Assembly (NCBI GenBank): GCA_020636225.1
Contig: JACJYI010000006.1
Location: 16,001 to 80,000, forward strand
Direction of reading: 5' to 3'
Length of the DNA stretch: 64,000 nucleotides
Origin: Lewinellaceae bacterium
Lineage (GTDB): Bacteria; Bacteroidota; Bacteroidia; Chitinophagales; Saprospiraceae
The notes under the pieces were generated by a model that worked only from the letters and a program-made list of their open reading frames with translations, ran no database searches and was not told where the DNA came from. The first letter of the stretch is position 1; every line of letters begins with the position of its first letter. A program made the translations under genes and the position numbers. Positions 44,063 through 53,561 of this stretch are shown in pieces.

Positions 44063-47000
44063 ATGCGTCTTCTTTTCCTCCCTGTATTCCTCTTCCTGGT
44101 CGTTGCTCTGAATGCACAATCTCCCTGGCAGGCCATTCCGGATCCGGCGGGCCTGCAGGCCCAATCCGATCAGCCCTTGCCAGTGGCCTACCAGGCCTAT
44201 GAGCTGGATATCGAACAGCTTTCCTCCCTGCTGACCCAGGCTCCACAGCGACAGGCCATCTCCTCCAAAACGGGGATCATGCTCGCACTACCGGATCAGA
44301 AGGGTGTCCTGCGCGAGTATATCATGGTGGCTTCCCGGGTCATGCATCCCGATCTGGCGGCCCGCTATCCGGAGATCCGGACCTACAGCGGCTATGATCC
44401 GCAGTTTCCCGCTCGATGGGTCCACCTGGATATCAGTCCCAAGGGGTTCCATGCCATGGTGACCTGCCCGGGTGAGGAGATCGTGTATATCGATCCATTG
44501 CATCGGCAAAGCGGCGAAGGACCCTATCTGGTGTATGCCAAGTCCGACTATCTGCCGGCCAATGACATGCCCTTTACCTGCCTGACCGAAGCAAAGGAGG
44601 AGAGCCCGTCCATCCAGGCCGGCAGGGGGGTCGTGGTCGATGAGACCTTGCGCACCTATCGCCTGGCCCTGGCCTGCACAGGGGAGTACACCACCTTTCA
44701 CGGGGGGACGAAGGCAGATGCCCTGGCGGCCATGGTGGTGACCATGAACCGGATCAATGGCCTCTACGAGCGCGAGTTCGGCGTATGGCTGGAACTGATC
44801 GCCGACAATGACAAAGTCATCTATCTGGATGCCGCTACCGATCCCTTCAACAACAACAATCTGGGCACCATCCTGGGGCAGAACCAGACCAATATGGACA
44901 ATGTGATCGGGTCGGCTAACTACGATATCGGTCATGTATTCGGCACGGCCGGCGGAGGACTGGCCACCCTGGAGTCACCCTGCAACAACAACAACAAGGC
45001 ACGGGCGGCCACAGGGCTGACCAATCCGATCGGTGACGTCTTCGATGTCGACTATGTCGCCCATGAAATGGGCCACCAGTTCGGCTGTGATCACACCTTC
45101 AACAATGCCTGCAGCGGTAATCGCAACAACTCGACTGCCTGGGAGCCTGGCAGTGGCAATACAATCATGGGGTATACCGGGATCTGCGCGCCCAATATCC
45201 AGGACGACAGTGATCCCTATTTTCACGGTGGCAGCCTGGTCCAGGCCCGGATTTTCACGACCCAGGATGGAGGCAATAATTGTCCGGTGAAAGAGGTCTC
45301 CGGCAACCAGCTCCCCACGGTGGAGGCGGGCCCCAACTACATCATCCCCAGGGCTACCCCCTTTGAGCTGACCGCGGTCGGCTCGGATCCCGATGGCGAT
45401 ATCCTGACCTACACCTGGGAGCAGTTCGACAACGACATTGCCGACATGCCGCCCAGTCCGGCCAACAATGATGGCCCCACGTTCAAGTCCGTGCTACCGG
45501 ATACCATTCCTGTGCGGATCTTTCCAGCCCTGCAAACCATCCTCAGCAACACCAATTCGACCTGGGAAGTCCTGCCTGCGGTGGGCAGGGTGATGAACTT
45601 CCGGGCGACGGTGCGGGACAATCACCCCGGACACGGACTGTTTGCCCAGGATGCCATGATCGTGAATGTCGATGGGAACTCGGGACCCTTTCAGGTAACC
45701 AATCCCAATTTCACCTTTCCTACATGGCGTGTCGGGGATACCATCAGCATCACCTGGGACGTGGCCAACACCGATCAGTTGCCCATTGGATGTACGCAGG
45801 TGGACATCCTGCTTTCCCTGGATGGCGGGCTGACCTGGCCCATCGTGCTGGGTGACCATGTGGCAAACGACGGGGAACATGCCATTGTCGTCCCCCTGGT
45901 GGAGGCCACCAAGTGTCGGGTCAAGATCAAGGGAGTGGGGAACATCTTCTTCGACATCTCCAATTTCAATTTTGCCATCAAGGAACCTGTCCAACCGACC
46001 TTCCTGATCCAGGGCACGCCTGACCAGGTTTCCTGGTGCCGGACGAGTACCGATACCCTGTCCTTTACCCTGACCAGTCTGCCACTGACAGGATTTTCAG
46101 ATACGGTCTTCCTGTCCCTGAATGGGGGAACCGGGTTGTCCACCGACCTGCCGGACAGCTTGATCCTGACCGACAATGATACCCTCACCTTCCGGGTCTG
46201 GGACATCGCCAGTGCCCAGGCGGGCGCCTTCCCGATGGTCCTGTCGGCGACCAGTGGCCTGATCAACCGGCAGATCACCTTCCAGCTCGATCTGGTGGAT
46301 CCGCTGATGTCTTCCCCTGTCCTGCTGGATCCGCTCGACAACCACGACAGCATCCAACTGACCCCGACCCTGACCTGGATGCCGGTCGATCAGGCAGAGG
46401 TTTACCGGGTCGAGATGGGTCCTTCCCCTGCCTTCGGCACCACGACCCAGCTGGACAGCCTGGTCAGAGATACCGTTTTGCATGTGCATCTGGCCGAGGG
46501 GCAGATCTATTACTGGCGGGTCACGGCCCGGAATGCCTGTGGTGTGGAGATGATCTCGCCGATTCATGTTTTCCGCACCCGCTTTTCGGGGTGCAAATCG
46601 TACACCCCGGCCACGCTGCCGATCGCCATCCCGACCAATGCCGTATTCACATTCAATTCGACGGTCAGTGTGCCGGATCCGGGCACGATTTCTGATGTCA
46701 ACGTCTTTGTCGATCTCACCCATACCTACCTGGATGATGTGAGCCTTCGGTTGATCCATCCGGGAGGAACGGCGCTGACCCTGGTGTCCAAGGTTTGTGA
46801 CAACGGGCAGGATATCCTGGCCACCTTCGATGATGACGGTGAGCCATTTGCCTGTTCGGGCAAGCCGGCCGTATCTGGTGTGGTCACTCCCGAGAATGGT
46901 GACCTGGCCGTATTCAATGGCCTCCAAACCAACGGGACCTGGACCCTTCGCATCATCGATGATTTCAATCAGGATGGCGGCACGATGAACGAGTGGCGCC

Positions 47001-48511
47001 TGGAGCTGTGTCAGCAGGCACCCCTGCCGGATGCCCTGTTGCTGGAACAGCTGGATACCTTGTGGGTGCCCTATTGCGACAGCGCTGCACTCACGGCTGA
47101 TCAATTGACGGTGGGTGCGGTTGTGCCCGACACCATCGACATCCAGTTCACCTTGCGCATCGCCCCGGAGCATGGCACGCTGCATCGCAACGGCCAGCCC
47201 CTCCAGGTTGGGGACATCTTCCCGCAATCGGCGATCACCGGCCTGGAGCTTTCCTATGTACATGATGGATCAGGCATCCTGACCGACGCCTTTCTGGTGG
47301 ATGCCTTGCGGCCCTCTGATCAGGGCTGGTTGCCGGGGATCACGGTCCCTGTGCAGGTGGTGACCAACCTCACTGCGGTGATCGCAGAAGCCGTGGATGT
47401 GGTCTGTCCCGGGGACAGTACGGGATCACTGGCCATCCAGTTCTCGGGTGGGAAGTTGCCTGCCGAATTCCGGATCCTGCCGGATGGTGAATGGCAAACC
47501 GACAGCGTGTTGACCGACCTACCGGAAGGGGAATACGAGATTCAGGTGCGTGATGCCAATGGATTGGAAACCGCTCCGGTGACCGGGACGGTTGGTGGTC
47601 CTCCGGCATGGATAGTGACCGCTGAGGTCATCGGGAACACCATCCAGGTAACCGCTGAAGGTGCCCATCCGCCTTATGTGTATAACCTGCAGGGGCTGGT
47701 GGATTCCATGGGATTGTTTACCGTTACCGTCGCGGGAACCTACACCATCCAGGTGACGGACAGCCTGGGGTGCCAGACATCCATTGATGTGATGTTTTTA
47801 CCATTGGGCATGGAAGTACAGATTACGGAAGAGATCCTTTGCTACGGGGATTCAACGGCTGTTCTCGAGCTTCTGGCTACAGGCGGCGAACCGCCATTTC
47901 TGTACCGATTGAACGGGGGCATCTTTCAATCGCAGTCCGTGTTCACCGGCCTTCCGGCAGGAGCGTATACTGCCGAAGTGATGGATGCAGTCGGAACCAC
48001 GGTTGAGGTCGGTGTCATCAACATCCTCCAGCCGGACAGCCTGGAGCTGGTCGCCGAGCAGGTACAGGACAGTGTGGTCCAGTTGACGGCTACGGGCGGC
48101 ACAGAACCGTACCAGTATCGGATCGGGATCGGCTCCGTACAGGATGAACCGATGTTCGACGGGTTGCCGGAAGGGCTGTATGTGTTCCGGGTGATCGATG
48201 CGAACGGCTGTATGACGGAAGTGGAGGTCCAGGTGATCAATACGGCGATCGACGATCCTTCCGGACTGTTGAAGGCCGTGTCCATTCGTCCGAATCCGTC
48301 CGACGGGCGCTTCGAGTTGATCCTTCCGGCATATCTTGAAGGCACCTGGACATGGGCGATGCTGGACATCGTCGGCAGACCGGTCAGTACCGGGACGGCT
48401 CAGGCAGGTACTCAGATCGTGGGTTGTCCGGAATGTCCATCCGGGGTGTATATCCTCCAGCTTCGATCTGCTTCCGGAAACGGGGTCAACCTGCGGGTGG
48501 TGATCCGGTGA
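44063..48511 (+). CDS. Reprolysin-like metalloprotease with P-domain and type A T9SS sorting domain
   Basis: A 1482-residue secreted enzyme. The signal peptide (LLFLPVFLFLVVALNAQ) and a propeptide-like region (to ~200) precede the zinc protease domain. This has His334-Glu335-x-x-His338...His344 (AHEMGHQFGCDH) and a Met-turn NTIMGYTG, all intact. Then come a PKD/cadherin-like module, Ig-like parts and a fibronectin-III-like segment (PTLTWMPVDQAEVYRVEMG). A proprotein-convertase P-domain (~842-977, VFVDLTHTYLDDVSLRLIHP and GTWTLRIIDDFNQDGG) follows, then two SprB-type repeats (VVCPGDSTGSLAIQFSGG; ILCYGDSTAVLELLATGG). The type A sorting domain at the end (IRPNPSDGRFELILP) is of the kind that is cleaved on T9SS export. 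It probably degrades extracellular protein. A weak promoter (TACCTTTA, ~44020) lies upstream. Confidence 0.87.
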   Translation: MRLLFLPVFLFLVVALNAQSPWQAIPDPAGLQAQSDQPLPVAYQAYELDIEQLSSLLTQAPQRQAISSKTGIMLALPDQKGVLREYIMVASRVMHPDLAARYPEIRTYSGYDPQFPARWVHLDISPKGFHAMVTCPGEEIVYIDPLHRQSGEGPYLVYAKSDYLPANDMPFTCLTEAKEESPSIQAGRGVVVDETLRTYRLALACTGEYTTFHGGTKADALAAMVVTMNRINGLYEREFGVWLELIADNDKVIYLDAATDPFNNNNLGTILGQNQTNMDNVIGSANYDIGHVFGTAGGGLATLESPCNNNNKARAATGLTNPIGDVFDVDYVAHEMGHQFGCDHTFNNACSGNRNNSTAWEPGSGNTIMGYTGICAPNIQDDSDPYFHGGSLVQARIFTTQDGGNNCPVKEVSGNQLPTVEAGPNYIIPRATPFELTAVGSDPDGDILTYTWEQFDNDIADMPPSPANNDGPTFKSVLPDTIPVRIFPALQTILSNTNSTWEVLPAVGRVMNFRATVRDNHPGHGLFAQDAMIVNVDGNSGPFQVTNPNFTFPTWRVGDTISITWDVANTDQLPIGCTQVDILLSLDGGLTWPIVLGDHVANDGEHAIVVPLVEATKCRVKIKGVGNIFFDISNFNFAIKEPVQPTFLIQGTPDQVSWCRTSTDTLSFTLTSLPLTGFSDTVFLSLNGGTGLSTDLPDSLILTDNDTLTFRVWDIASAQAGAFPMVLSATSGLINRQITFQLDLVDPLMSSPVLLDPLDNHDSIQLTPTLTWMPVDQAEVYRVEMGPSPAFGTTTQLDSLVRDTVLHVHLAEGQIYYWRVTARNACGVEMISPIHVFRTRFSGCKSYTPATLPIAIPTNAVFTFNSTVSVPDPGTISDVNVFVDLTHTYLDDVSLRLIHPGGTALTLVSKVCDNGQDILATFDDDGEPFACSGKPAVSGVVTPENGDLAVFNGLQTNGTWTLRIIDDFNQDGGTMNEWRLELCQQAPLPDALLLEQLDTLWVPYCDSAALTADQLTVGAVVPDTIDIQFTLRIAPEHGTLHRNGQPLQVGDIFPQSAITGLELSYVHDGSGILTDAFLVDALRPSDQGWLPGITVPVQVVTNLTAVIAEAVDVVCPGDSTGSLAIQFSGGKLPAEFRILPDGEWQTDSVLTDLPEGEYEIQVRDANGLETAPVTGTVGGPPAWIVTAEVIGNTIQVTAEGAHPPYVYNLQGLVDSMGLFTVTVAGTYTIQVTDSLGCQTSIDVMFLPLGMEVQITEEILCYGDSTAVLELLATGGEPPFLYRLNGGIFQSQSVFTGLPAGAYTAEVMDAVGTTVEVGVINILQPDSLELVAEQVQDSVVQLTATGGTEPYQYRIGIGSVQDEPMFDGLPEGLYVFRVIDANGCMTEVEVQVINTAIDDPSGLLKAVSIRPNPSDGRFELILPAYLEGTWTWAMLDIVGRPVSTGTAQAGTQIVGCPECPSGVYILQLRSASGNGVNLRVVIR

Positions 48512-48949
48512 GGAATGGTTTGAATCACGGATTTGCACGGATGATGGGATGACACGGATGAGGTGGGTTCATCATTTGAATTGGGTGCACGTGTGGAAAT
48601 AACAAATTCCAAATTCCAAATCCCAAGTAAATTCGAAATTCGAAAAATCAATGACCGAAACACCTGTGGGCTTGGTCATTCGAATTTAGTGATCGACACT
48701 GATATAACAAATCACAATAAACAAATCACAAACCCGCCTCCGGGTGCTTGTCATTTCGTGCTTTCAACCATAGTCTGAATCACGGATTTGCACGGATTGC
48801 GGGATGACACGGATGAGGTGGGTCAATGGCGAAGGGTCAAGGGCGAAGGCCCATGATTTGGAGTCCCGAATGCCGAGTATGGTCAGAATCACGGATTTGC
48901 ACGGATTTCTGGATTGCACGGATGAAATCCTTCCGTTTGATTCCGTTAT
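48512..48949. repeat. Left repeat patch of the GxxExxY locus
   Basis: A 438-bp non-coding patch. An element built on CACGGAT triplets (AATCACGGATTTGCACGG...GATGACACGGATGAGG) starts at 48523, 48778 and 48887. A second module, GTCAATGGCGAAGGGTCAAG through TGCCGAGTATGGTCAG, fills 48823-48886. At ~48600-48690 is a copy of the AAATTCCAAATCCCAA element; its AATGACC (~48650) faces GGTCATT (~48674) to form a hairpin. Confidence 0.8.
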
Positions 48950-49327
48950 TCAAAGGATGAGGCGCTTGAATTGGAGGGATTTACTACCAAAATTGATGAG
49001 GAGCCCGACTCGGAGTTTGTAGGCTTTCAAATAATTCAACACCTGAGCCATGTGAACATCCTCCAAATGGATGATTGCTTTCAATTCGACGAGGACATTC
49101 TCTTCGACTACAAAGTCTGCGCGTCTCGTACCGATGGGATGGATCAGATCTTTGTAAAAGATATCTTGCTCAATTTCCCGGGCAATGCTCAGGTCCCGCT
49201 GCATCATTTCCCAAGCCAAAGCACGCTGGTAGATGACTTCCTGGAACCCGTTTCCAAGAAAACTGTGGACCTCAAATGCTGCACCAATGACCTTTTCGGT
49301 GATGTCATGAAAAAGAAGATTACTCAT
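48950..49327 (-). CDS. GxxExxY protein (PD-(D/E)XK nuclease-like)
   Basis: A 125-residue protein of the GxxExxY family. The naming motif is G27-F-Q-E30-V-I-Y33, and the nuclease-type core Asp71 ... Glu81-Leu-Lys83 lies in GTRRADFVVEENVLVELKA, followed by MAQVLNYLKAYKLRVGLLINF. From memory the family is often present in many copies per genome and classed with PDDEXK proteins; activity has not been shown to my knowledge. Here it is bracketed by direct repeats of about 100 bp on both sides (48823-48930 and 49467-49572), which suggests it is carried by, or acts on, those repeats. Confidence 0.88.
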   Translation of the reverse strand: MSNLLFHDITEKVIGAAFEVHSFLGNGFQEVIYQRALAWEMMQRDLSIAREIEQDIFYKDLIHPIGTRRADFVVEENVLVELKAIIHLEDVHMAQVLNYLKAYKLRVGLLINFGSKSLQFKRLIL

Positions 49328-49752
49328 TTTCTGACCTGCATATCCATGGTTACGAAGGATATGAAAATAGGGAAAAGATGATTAGACCAAGCATTGGCAT
49401 GATCAATGGGGAATAGAAAATCCGTGCAATCCGCGTCATCCGTTCCATCCGTGATTCTGACGGTTAGCGGGGTCAAAGGCGAAAGGTCAATGGCGAAGGC
49501 CCATCAATTGGAATCCCGAATGCCGAGTATTGTCAGCATCACGGATTTGCACGGATTGAGGGATGACACGGTTAGCGGGGTCAACGGCGAAAGGGCCAAC
49601 CGCCTGAACACCTTTCCTATCGAATTTCGTAATATCGAAATAACGCAATAACTCAATAACACCGAACACCGAATCCCGAACTCAGCAACCTGATGTCGAG
49701 GGCGAATTGCGCAAAGCCCCGACCCCGAGTACTCGGGGGAGCGAAAAGCGAC
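49328..49752. repeat. Right repeat patch of the GxxExxY locus
   Basis: A 425-bp non-coding patch. It has an inverted copy of the CACGGAT element at 49420-49458 (AATCCGTGCAATCCGCGTCA). Then follow, in direct orientation to the left patch, the module GGTCAAAGGCGAAAGGTCAA through TGCCGAGTATTGTCAG (49469-49536) and ATCACGGATTTGCACGGATT (49538-49557). Simple AATAACNCAATAAC and ACCGAACACCGAA repeats end it near 49680. Confidence 0.8.
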
Positions 49753-50187
49753 CTACTCCGGCTGAGGCCAGCCCAGGTATCCTTCGTCCAGGTTATAGAC
49801 ATCCTGGATGCCCTGGTCCTGCATCAGGCTGCAGGCCTTGCGGCTGCGCTGTCCGGAACGGCAGTATACCAGGTAGGACTTGCTCTTGTCCATCGTCTTG
49901 ATCCCTTCCATGAACATGCTGTCCTGGGTGACATCCAGCAATTGGGCGCCGCGAATATGGCCGGCATGGAATTCTCCGGGTGTGCGAACATCCAGGATGA
50001 CCAGGTTCTTGTTCTTGTCGATCATGTCCTGGGCCTTGGCAGCAGTAATGGACGGAAAGGCATCGGCAACCTCGACATTGTCGGGAATGCGATCTGCATT
50101 GATATTCCGGGTCACCACCCCGTCCTCATTGTTGGAGCAGGCGGTGATGAAAAGGGCAAGCAGCAGGATGAGGATCTTGGGGTTCAT
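49753..50187 (-). CDS. Rhodanese-domain lipoprotein
   Basis: A 144-residue lipoprotein from the ATG at 50187 (MNPKILILLLALFITAC, Cys17). A single rhodanese domain fills residues ~45-144: LVILDVRTPGEFHAGHIRGA and the active loop Cys109-RSGQRSR in YLVYCRSGQRSRKAC. Periplasmic rhodaneses transfer sulphane sulphur or act in thiol homeostasis; the loop is intact. The next gene upstream is mobA on the same strand, 59 bp away, so a link with molybdenum-cofactor sulphur chemistry is possible but unproven. Confidence 0.87.
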   Translation of the reverse strand: MNPKILILLLALFITACSNNEDGVVTRNINADRIPDNVEVADAFPSITAAKAQDMIDKNKNLVILDVRTPGEFHAGHIRGAQLLDVTQDSMFMEGIKTMDKSKSYLVYCRSGQRSRKACSLMQDQGIQDVYNLDEGYLGWPQPE

Positions 50188-50246
50188 GTCAGCAGGATGA
50201 TTTGAGGGGCAAAGGTAGCAGACAAATTGTGGTTCAGGCAAGAGGT

Positions 50247-50819
50247 TTATTGGCCGGCCAGGTCCTCCGGGCGATTCAGGTTTTGCAGCACTCTGGAGGA
50301 CTCAGCGGTGACGGCTGCGACCGGGTGTTCCTCCAGGAGGAGGCGCAGGCTGAATTGCCGGTTGGCCCAGGCTGATTCGAGAACGGGCAAGGCCCTGGGT
50401 TCCCAAATGGCTACCAGTGGCTGGAGGATGTGATGCGTCGGGTCCTTCAGGGCAGTGGCGATCCTGTCCGGTTCCCGTGACCGGATCAACCGGTCCAGGT
50501 GGAGCTGGTCCAGGTGGGGCATATCCACGGCGATGACCAGCCAGGCCTGCGTGGCGTCTTGCCGGAAAGCGGTCAGCAATCCGGTGATGGGGCCCTGGGG
50601 GGGCAACTGGTCGATCAGCAGGTCGCCGTGGGATGAATATGCATTCCGTTGTTCCTCACGGCAGGAGATCAGGACCTCATCGGTCACGGAGCGGAGGAGT
50701 CGCATCTGGCGCTGGATCAGCGGGGCATCCTGCCAGATCAGCGAGCCCTTGTCCTGGCCCATGCGGGTACTGAACCCGCCGGACAGCAGCAGGCCACGGA
50801 GGGGGGCAGGTCCGCTCAT
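50247..50819 (-). CDS. mobA: Molybdenum cofactor guanylyltransferase MobA
   Basis: A 190-residue nucleotidyltransferase with the MobA signature LLSGGFSTRMGQDKG (11-25). IDQLPPQGPITGLLTAF and VIAVDMPHL follow (the usual form is CDxP; here Val-Asp). It attaches GMP to molybdopterin. No other mo-cofactor genes are in the window, so other NTP-transferase roles are not excluded. Its ATG overlaps the stop of the helical-repeat gene by 4 nt. Confidence 0.83.
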   Translation of the reverse strand: MSGPAPLRGLLLSGGFSTRMGQDKGSLIWQDAPLIQRQMRLLRSVTDEVLISCREEQRNAYSSHGDLLIDQLPPQGPITGLLTAFRQDATQAWLVIAVDMPHLDQLHLDRLIRSREPDRIATALKDPTHHILQPLVAIWEPRALPVLESAWANRQFSLRLLLEEHPVAAVTAESSRVLQNLNRPEDLAGQ

Positions 50820-51673
50820 GCCGACTTGTCGTCGATGATCTCGGCGTCGTCGATGATGTCATCCCCGTCCCCGTCACGATCTTCGAATCCGTAGGTGGGG
50901 CCGGTGCCTTTCGTTCGGGTGGTCTCCTCGCCGGGTTCGATGGCCACTTCGCCGTGATGGTAATTGCCCTTGGCAAACTCGTCGGCCTTTTCGAAGAATC
51001 CACCTGTCTTTTCGAGGGGTGAGTCGTCAAGGGCGTCGAGATGGGGTTTGCCTTCGGGCGGTTCGCCGCGAAATTTGGCGGCCCGGGCGGCATCCTCAGC
51101 CTTTTTGGCGGCCTCTTCCCGGTCGTGTCTGGCAGCAGCTTCCTGGGCCTCATCAAAGAACTTGCCGGCCTTTTCTCCAGCCTTGTCGCTGGTTTCCTTG
51201 AGCAGCTCCTTGGCGCGATCGAGGATGGCCCCGCCTTTTTCCATGATCTCCCCGCCGACTTTCTCGGCCAACTGGCCGGCCTTTTCGGCCACCTGTTCAC
51301 CGGCGGACAGGACTTTTTCCCCGATCTCCTCGATCCCTTCCTCGACGCGTTTGCCCTGTTCGAGGATCCTGGAACCGGTTTTTTCAGCCAGGTCACCGGC
51401 CTTGTGAAGGAGGTCATTCCCGGCATCGCGGAGGGAGTCGCTTGCTTTGTTCAGGGTATCCGAGGTATCGGACGATGTGGGTGGCGGGTCGAGGTTGACC
51501 GGCTCGGCGGGTTCGGTGCCGGCTTCCTTGCGGATGCGATCCATCCAGGCATCGAGGTCTTCGCGGGTTTCCTGGATGGTGTCTTTGATTGTTTCCTCCG
51601 TCTTCTGGGCGGCGGATTTGGTGACGGCCTTGGCGCCGAAGAGGAGTCGTTTGAGGTCGGTCAGGATCGACAT
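50816..51673 (-). CDS. LEA/apolipoprotein-like amphipathic-helix repeat protein
   Basis: A 285-residue, highly charged protein without signal. Residues ~75-200 are a run of 11-residue-type amphipathic helices rich in Ala/Lys/Glu (AGDLAEKTGSRILEQGKRVE, VAEKAGQLAEKVGGEIMEKG, KAGEKAGKFFDEAQEAAARH), as in late-embryogenesis-abundant or apolipoprotein-like proteins. The C-terminus is acidic (DRDGDGDDIIDDAEI). Such proteins are intrinsically disordered and linked to desiccation or membrane protection. Translational coupling to mobA is by the ATGA overlap. Confidence 0.7.
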   Translation of the reverse strand: MSILTDLKRLLFGAKAVTKSAAQKTEETIKDTIQETREDLDAWMDRIRKEAGTEPAEPVNLDPPPTSSDTSDTLNKASDSLRDAGNDLLHKAGDLAEKTGSRILEQGKRVEEGIEEIGEKVLSAGEQVAEKAGQLAEKVGGEIMEKGGAILDRAKELLKETSDKAGEKAGKFFDEAQEAAARHDREEAAKKAEDAARAAKFRGEPPEGKPHLDALDDSPLEKTGGFFEKADEFAKGNYHHGEVAIEPGEETTRTKGTGPTYGFEDRDGDGDDIIDDAEIIDDKSA

Positions 51674-51868
51674 GGCTGTGAGGGGTTGAGTTTGTCCACG
51701 GAAGATACGGGTTTCGTCATGAACAGATGCCGGAAATCAGGGAATGTGGGGCACTTGAAAGGGCGGTTGCGAGGTGTCCGGAATCGGGCAAGGTTCTGAT
51801 TTGTGCGAAATTTTACCTGTTTTTCAGTGGGTTACACGGGGTGGGTTTGAATTTTTTTTCAAGAATGC

Positions 51869-51899
51869 TTGTCTTTGCCGGGGAATGGCTCTACCTTTG
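51869..51899 (+). promoter_or_regulatory. Promoter of the rplM ribosomal operon
   Basis: The -7 box TACCTTTG (51892-51899), followed by CACGCGCTTTGGATAAAG, is close to the sequence after the rRNA promoters. TTGT at 51869-51872 lies at 19-nt spacing. The leader to the GTG start is about 40 nt. Confidence 0.7.
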
Positions 51900-51945
51900 C
51901 ACGCGCTTTGGATAAAGCATCATAGACGTATAAAAAACAAGGAAC

Positions 51946-52389
51946 GTGAATACCCTCAGTTATCGCACCGAATCGGCCAAGAAGGAGCAGGTGCAGCGTC
52001 GTTGGTACATCGTGGATGCGGAGCAGATGGTCGTCGGCCGTTTAAGCACCCGTATCGCGACTGTCCTGCGAGGCAAGCATCGCGCCGATTTTACGCCACA
52101 TGTCGACACCGGCGATTACGTGATCGTGATCAATGCGGACAAGATCCGTTTTACCGGCAACAAGATGCTCCAGAAGGAGTATCTGTCCTATTCTCTCTAC
52201 CCGGGTGGCCAAAAGTCACGCACCCCGAATGATCTCCTTGCGAAGAAGCCGGAGCGGATCATGGAGAATGCGGTCCGGGGGATGCTGCCCAAGACCAAGC
52301 TCGGACGGGCCATGATCAAGAAACTATTTGTGTATGCCGGTCCTGATCATCCGCATCAGGCCCAGCAACCCGAACCCCTCAAATTCTAA
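51946..52389 (+). CDS. rplM: 50S ribosomal protein L13
   Basis: A 147-residue L13 starting at GTG. Family landmarks are RRWYIVDAEQMVVGRLSTRI, the basic HVDTGDYVIVINADKIRFTG, and a C-terminal VYAGPDHPHQAQQPE. It is an early-assembly protein binding 23S rRNA. It opens the rplM-rpsI-rpsB-tsf block under a strong promoter; rpsI follows after 5 bp. Confidence 0.97.
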   Translation: MNTLSYRTESAKKEQVQRRWYIVDAEQMVVGRLSTRIATVLRGKHRADFTPHVDTGDYVIVINADKIRFTGNKMLQKEYLSYSLYPGGQKSRTPNDLLAKKPERIMENAVRGMLPKTKLGRAMIKKLFVYAGPDHPHQAQQPEPLKF

Positions 52390-52394
52390 CAGGC

Positions 52395-52784
52395 ATGGAT
52401 TTCATTAATGCTGTAGGTCGTCGCAAATCCTCGGTAGCCCGGGTTTATCTGCGCAAGGGGACCGGTTCGATTCAGATCAACGGGAAACCGTTAGCTGAAT
52501 ACTTTCCGATGCCTCATATCCAGTCCAAGGTGACTGATCCGCTGCATACGGTAGCGTTGGAGACTGCTGAGTATGACATCATCATCAATGTGATGGGTGG
52601 TGGATTCAAGGGGCAGGCCGAAGCTGTTCGTATGGGTATTTCCCGCGTGCTCGTCAAGTTGAACGAAGATTTCCGCAAGGGATTGAAGGAAAAGAAATTC
52701 CTGACCCGGGATGCTCGCGAAGTCGAGCGGAAGAAATACGGTAAGCCGAAAGCCCGGAAGAGCTTCCAGTTCAGCAAACGTTAA
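52395..52784 (+). CDS. rpsI: 30S ribosomal protein S9
   Basis: A 129-residue S9. The N-terminus NAVGRRKSSVARVYLRKG, the middle GGGFKGQAEAVRMGISRVL and the C-terminal basic tail ending KSFQFSKR, which reaches the P-site tRNA, are all present. It is the second gene of the operon, 5 bp after rplM and 24 bp before rpsB. Confidence 0.97.
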   Translation: MDFINAVGRRKSSVARVYLRKGTGSIQINGKPLAEYFPMPHIQSKVTDPLHTVALETAEYDIIINVMGGGFKGQAEAVRMGISRVLVKLNEDFRKGLKEKKFLTRDAREVERKKYGKPKARKSFQFSKR

Positions 52785-52808
52785 TCGCCCTCAAATCTTT
52801 GGACCACC

Positions 52809-53537
52809 ATGGAAAATTCGATGTATAAAGAACTGCTCGAGGCTGGCGCACATTTCGGCCACCTCAAGCGCAAGTGGAACCCCAAGATGCAGCCCTATAT
52901 CTTTATGGAGCGCAAGGGGATCCATATCATTGATCTGCACCGCACGGAAAGCTGCCTGGGCAAGGCAGCAGAGTATGCCCGTCAGCTGGCCAAGTCCGGC
53001 CGCAAGATCATGTTTGTCGCCACCAAGAAACAGGCCCGCGAGATCGTCAAGAATGCGGCAGAAAGTGTGAATATGCCATTCGTGACCGATCGTTGGTTGG
53101 GTGGTATGATGACCAACTTCGCCACGATCCGCAAATCGGTGAAGAAGATGCAGAGCATCGAGCGGATGCTCGGTGATGGCTCACTGACCAGTATCACCAA
53201 GAAGGAACGCCTCACCCTGTCTCGCGAGCGGGACAAGATGCAGAAGGTCCTCGGTGGTATCACGGACCTGAACCGTCTGCCCCACGCCCTGTTTGTGGTT
53301 GACATCCACCACGAGCATATCGCTGTTGCCGAAGCCAATCGCCTGGGCATCAAAACGATTGCCATCGTGGACACCAACTCTGATCCCAATCAGGTCGACT
53401 TCCCGATCCCGGCCAATGATGATGCATCACGTTCGATCGAAGTGATCACCCGTCACATGACCGCAGCGATCAAGGAAGGACTGGCCGAGCGTCAGGCCAA
53501 CAAGGCCAATGCGACGGAAGAAGAATCAGAAGATTAA
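52809..53537 (+). CDS. rpsB: 30S ribosomal protein S2
   Basis: A 242-residue S2: ELLEAGAHFGHLKRKWNPKM, IFMERKGIHIIDLHRTESCL, FVATKKQAREIVKNAAESVN, TDRWLGGMMTNFATIRKSVK and VDTNSDPNQVDFPIPANDDA. It ends with the acidic tail EEESED. Known role: 30S platform protein needed for S1 binding. tsf follows after 24 bp, as in most bacteria. Confidence 0.97.
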   Translation: MENSMYKELLEAGAHFGHLKRKWNPKMQPYIFMERKGIHIIDLHRTESCLGKAAEYARQLAKSGRKIMFVATKKQAREIVKNAAESVNMPFVTDRWLGGMMTNFATIRKSVKKMQSIERMLGDGSLTSITKKERLTLSRERDKMQKVLGGITDLNRLPHALFVVDIHHEHIAVAEANRLGIKTIAIVDTNSDPNQVDFPIPANDDASRSIEVITRHMTAAIKEGLAERQANKANATEEESED

Positions 53538-53561
53538 ACCTAACCCAAAACGAATAGACCC

